Part shown: positions 6,461 to 8,756 of the stretch, piece after piece
Numbering within the stretch: position 1 is the first letter of the stretch
Layout: each line of letters begins with the position of its first letter
Source of the DNA: Acidimicrobiaceae bacterium
GTDB lineage: Bacteria; Actinomycetota; Acidimicrobiia; Acidimicrobiales; RAAP-2
Assembly: GCA_003164275.1 (NCBI GenBank)
Contig: PLSY01000269.1
Coordinates: forward strand, 1 to 8,756
Direction of reading: 5' to 3'
DNA length: 8,756 nt
Program-made: the position numbers and the translations under genes
The notes under the pieces: model-generated
Databases searched by the model: none
What the model was told of the DNA's origin: nothing
The model's input: the letters and a program-made list of their open reading frames with translations, nothing else

Positions 6461-6473
6461 CAGCCCAGGGCTG
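6461..6473. promoter_or_regulatory. 13-bp palindrome next to the 17-bp palindrome
   Basis: CAGCCC and GGGCTG are perfect 6-bp arms around a central A (6467). Its centre is 28 bases from that of the 17-bp palindrome, in the same gap. It may be part of the 3' end structure of the preceding ligase mRNA or a second protein site. Sequence is unrelated to the first palindrome, so two copies of one operator are not indicated. Confidence 0.25.
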
Positions 6474-6492
6474 TCGGTCGAGGGGAAGCTCC

Positions 6493-8175
6493 TCAGTCCG
6501 TGCTCGAATATCTGACCCGCAGCTCCCGCTTCAAGACCTTGCCGCCGGCATTCATGGGGAAGGACTCGACGACCTCCACCCGGCGGGGAAGCTTGTAGTT
6601 GGCCAGCCGGGCCTTGGCCCAGGCCACCAGCTCCTCCCTCGTCTCGTTCGGATCGCTCCCGGGCGTCGGCACGACGAGCGCCAGGCCCACCTCGCCCATC
6701 CGGTGGTCGGGCACCCCGATGACCGAGACCTGGGCGACGCCCGGATGCTGGCGCAGCACCGCCTCGATCTCCGCCGGGTACACGTTGAACCCGCCGCACA
6801 CGTACATGTCCTTCAACCGGTCCGTGATGGCCACGTTGCCCTCGACGTCCATGGTTCCGACATCGCCGGTGTGCAGCCAGCCCTCGGCATCGATGGCCTC
6901 GGCGGTGGCCCCGTCGTCGTTGAAGTAGCCCTGCATCACGTTGTAGCCCCGCACCACGATCTCGCCGGCCTCGCCTCGTTCGACCTCGCGGCCGGCCGTG
7001 TCCACGATGCGCACGTCGACGTCGGGGATGGCCCGTCCCGACGTCGCCGAGATCACCTCGGCCGAATCACCGCGCCGACACATGGTCACCGTGCCCGAGG
7101 CCTCAGTCAGCCCGTAGGCGGTGAGGACCGTCTCCACCCCCAGCTCGGACCACAGACTTTTGACCATCTCGACCGGGACCACGGCGGCGCCGGTCACCAC
7201 CAGTCGAAGGGAGCTGAGGTCGAACCGCTTGCGGTCGGGATGGTCGAGGATCGACTGGAAGATGGTGGGCGGGCCGGGCAGCACCGAGATCCGCTCGGCC
7301 TCGATGCGCTTGATCACCACGTCCACGTCGAAGACCGGCTCGGGAACCATGGTGGCGCCGGTCATGAGGCAGGCCAACGCGCCGGCCTTGTAGCCGAAGG
7401 TGTGAAAGAAGGGGTTGACCACCAAGTACCGGTCCCCCTCGGTCAGCCCGACCACCTCGGCCCAGGTGGCGAAGGTGCGCAGCGTCTGGCCGTGGGTGGT
7501 CATGGCCCCCTTGGGCCGTCCGGTGGTCCCGGAGGTGAATACCAGGTCCGAGAGGTCGTCGGCGGTGATCGACGCCGTTCGCCCGGCGGCCACGTCCTCG
7601 GAGACGGACCCGCCCTCGGCCAGGAACTGAGCCCACTCGACCCGAAGAGCGGCGAGTGGGCCGGCCGTGTGGCCCACGGGATCGTCATGGCGGAGGACGA
7701 CCACCCGCTCGAGGGCGGGCAGGGAGTCACCGGCCGTCACTGACTCGGCCAGCATGGCCGGGTAGTCGGTCCCGAGAAATCCCTCCACGGTGAGGAGCAT
7801 CCTCGCCCCCGATGCCCGCAGGATGTACGCCGCCTCGGCCCCTTTGAATCGAGTGTTGAGGGGCACGAGGACGGCCCCGGCGCCGACGGCGCCGAGGGCC
7901 GCTATCACCCACTCGGCACAGTTGGGCGCCCAGATGGCCACCCGGTCGCCCGGTTCGATCCCGTTGGCCATCACCCCCCGGGTGGCATCGGCCACCGACT
8001 CGGCGAGCTGGTCGAAGGTCAGCCGGGTGGTGGCTCCCCCCGGGCCGTGGAAGTCGACGAGGGCCTCTGCCTCGCCAAAGCGTGCCGCGGCGTCCTCGAC
8101 CAGGCCTGAGATGGTCCCCCACTGGAGATCCCCTCGAGGGTCGGTGATGTCTGACACAGCGTCAGGGTAGTGCAT
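6493..8175 (-). CDS. fadD3: FadD3-family acyl-CoA ligase
   Basis: This 560-residue AMP-forming ligase converts a carboxylic acid to its CoA thioester. Motifs: P-loop FTSGTTGRPKG 213-223, YGLTEAS 354-360, WLHTGD 433-438, hinge DRLKD 452-456 followed by GGFNVYPAE, and NAGGK with catalytic K546. Stretches such as FFHTFGYKAG, VLPGPPTI and DRLKDMYVCGGFNVYP agree closely with mycobacterial FadD3 as I remember it. FadD3 activates HIP, the steroid C/D-ring remnant, so HIP or a similar bicyclic acid is a candidate, but relatives of other specificity exist and the symbol is provisional. It is longer than the roughly 500 residues of FadD3, partly by an N-terminal extension of about 20 residues. The ATG at 8175 is the first start after the upstream stop and lacks a clear ribosome binding site; GTG at 8157 is an alternative. 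It lies 36 bases after the SDR gene. Confidence 0.93.
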   Translation of the reverse strand: MHYPDAVSDITDPRGDLQWGTISGLVEDAAARFGEAEALVDFHGPGGATTRLTFDQLAESVADATRGVMANGIEPGDRVAIWAPNCAEWVIAALGAVGAGAVLVPLNTRFKGAEAAYILRASGARMLLTVEGFLGTDYPAMLAESVTAGDSLPALERVVVLRHDDPVGHTAGPLAALRVEWAQFLAEGGSVSEDVAAGRTASITADDLSDLVFTSGTTGRPKGAMTTHGQTLRTFATWAEVVGLTEGDRYLVVNPFFHTFGYKAGALACLMTGATMVPEPVFDVDVVIKRIEAERISVLPGPPTIFQSILDHPDRKRFDLSSLRLVVTGAAVVPVEMVKSLWSELGVETVLTAYGLTEASGTVTMCRRGDSAEVISATSGRAIPDVDVRIVDTAGREVERGEAGEIVVRGYNVMQGYFNDDGATAEAIDAEGWLHTGDVGTMDVEGNVAITDRLKDMYVCGGFNVYPAEIEAVLRQHPGVAQVSVIGVPDHRMGEVGLALVVPTPGSDPNETREELVAWAKARLANYKLPRRVEVVESFPMNAGGKVLKRELRVRYSSTD

Positions 8176-8179
8176 GACA

Positions 8180-8194
8180 TCGGCCGGGGGCCGA
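8180..8194 (-). other. 6-bp hairpin just before the FadD3-like gene
   Basis: TCGGCC and GGCCGA pair around a 3-base loop in the 36-base junction between SDR stop and ligase start, ending 4 bases before the ATG at 8175. As at 5262-5278, it takes the place of a Shine-Dalgarno sequence and has no T-run. Role unknown; GC-rich DNA makes such stems common. Confidence 0.3.
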
Positions 8195-8211
8195 GGCGCT
8201 GAGTGCCCGGC

Positions 8212-8756
8212 TCACGGGTGCTGGCTGCTCACCGAGACGATCTCGCCGGTCATGAAGGTGGCGTAGCCGCTGGCCAAAAAGGCGATCACATTCGCCACCT
8301 CCCAGACCTCTGCGCCCCGGCCGAACACTTCCCGACTGCTGAGCTCGGCCAGGTCCTCATCGGACATGACCCGGTTCAAGAACGGGTGCACGGCCAGACT
8401 GGGGGCGACGGCGTTGACCCGGATGTTGTGGGGCGCGGCCTCGACAGCACTGCAGCGGGTCAGGGCCATCACGCCGGCCTTGGCCGCCGCGTAGTGGGCC
8501 TGGCCGGCCTGGGCCCGCCAGCCGAGAACCGACGCGTTGTTGACAATGACACCACCTTCGCCTCGGGCGTAGAGGTGGCGCAGGGCGGCACGGGTGCAAC
8601 GGAACGTTCCGGTCAGGGTCACATCGAGCACCAGCGACCACTGATCGTCAGTCATCTCGACCAGGTCGACCTGGCCACCGAGCCCGGCGTTGTTGACGGC
8701 CACGTCGACGTGACCGTGCCGCTCGACGGCGGCGTCGTAGAGGTGTTGGACCTGGG
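8212..8756 (-). CDS. Short-chain dehydrogenase/reductase (SDR), N terminus outside the window
   Basis: The 180 visible residues are the C-terminal two thirds of a classical SDR; the glycine-rich cofactor motif is beyond the window end, so NAD or NADP use cannot be judged. Visible features, counted from the first whole codon: NNAG 21-24, active-site S75, Y88 and K92 with exact S-x12-Y-x3-K spacing. The position usually held by the tetrad Asn (V-N-L-TG) reads V-T-L-TG with T46. The C terminus ends MTGEIVSVSSQHP instead of the common glycine-rich VDGG ending. Such enzymes oxidise hydroxyl groups or reduce ketones, for example hydroxyacyl-CoA or ring hydroxyls. The SVLGWRAQ to YAAAKAG region recalls SDRs of mycobacterial steroid-ring gene clusters, from memory only. 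Its stop is 36 bases before the FadD3-like ligase, so the two probably share a transcript. A valine GTG at 8701-8703 is internal and not the start. Confidence 0.94.
   Translation of the reverse strand, partial: QVQHLYDAAVERHGHVDVAVNNAGLGGQVDLVEMTDDQWSLVLDVTLTGTFRCTRAALRHLYARGEGGVIVNNASVLGWRAQAGQAHYAAAKAGVMALTRCSAVEAAPHNIRVNAVAPSLAVHPFLNRVMSDEDLAELSSREVFGRGAEVWEVANVIAFLASGYATFMTGEIVSVSSQHP

Noticed and set aside
6394..7743. 449-codon open frame on the + strand opposite the FadD3-like gene
   Set aside because: Product is low-complexity His/Gly/Asp-rich; the ligase on the other strand explains the region.
1902..8211. KstR or KstR2 steroid-regulon operators in the gaps
   Set aside because: I looked by eye for AAC-N2-GTT and CAAG-N2-CTTG type dyads in all junctions and saw none. 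The palindrome at 6431-6447 has the half-sites in the opposite order.
1..8756. CRISPR array, insertion sequence, tRNA or rRNA
   Set aside because: No regularly spaced repeats, transposase motifs, terminal inverted repeats or RNA gene signatures were seen; the window is almost fully occupied by metabolic genes.

Overview
The window is a piece of a high-GC actinobacterial chromosome. This is inferred from strong G/C preference at third codon positions, long spurious antisense reading frames, a mycobacterial-type ferredoxin with His at the second cluster position, and a ligase that reads like mycobacterial FadD3. It is densely coding and looks like one catabolic gene cluster for a hydrophobic, probably cyclic (steroid- or terpenoid-like) substrate. 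No tRNA, rRNA, CRISPR array, insertion sequence, phage gene or attachment site was seen.

Layout: bases 1-239 hold the C-terminal end of a thiolase on the + strand. A 247-base convergent gap (240-486) follows. Everything else, 487-8756, is on the - strand. In transcription order the genes are a short-chain dehydrogenase (SDR, cut by the window edge), a FadD3-like acyl-CoA ligase, a zinc alcohol dehydrogenase, a second acyl-CoA ligase, a third acyl-CoA ligase, a cytochrome P450 and a small P450-type ferredoxin. Junctions are tight: 36, 97, 27, -4, 109 and -4 bases. The two -4 junctions are ATGA stop/start overlaps. The two widest gaps precede the alcohol dehydrogenase and the P450, the two genes with the clearest Shine-Dalgarno sequences, so the array may be read as three sub-units (SDR-ligase; dehydrogenase-ligase-ligase; P450-ferredoxin).

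How the parts could work together (inference): the P450 and its ferredoxin hydroxylate an unactivated carbon. The zinc dehydrogenase and the SDR oxidise hydroxyl groups. The three different ligases turn carboxylic acid intermediates into CoA thioesters, and the thiolase cleaves a 3-ketoacyl-CoA. No ferredoxin reductase, aldehyde dehydrogenase, acyl-CoA dehydrogenase or regulator is present in the window, so the pathway must continue outside it. The substrate cannot be named from sequence alone.

No new kind of system was found. The points most worth a second look are a 17-bp perfect palindrome before the dehydrogenase gene, compact dyads in every non-overlapping junction, the three divergent ligases in one array, altered motif positions in the middle ligase and in the SDR, and the His-type ferredoxin.
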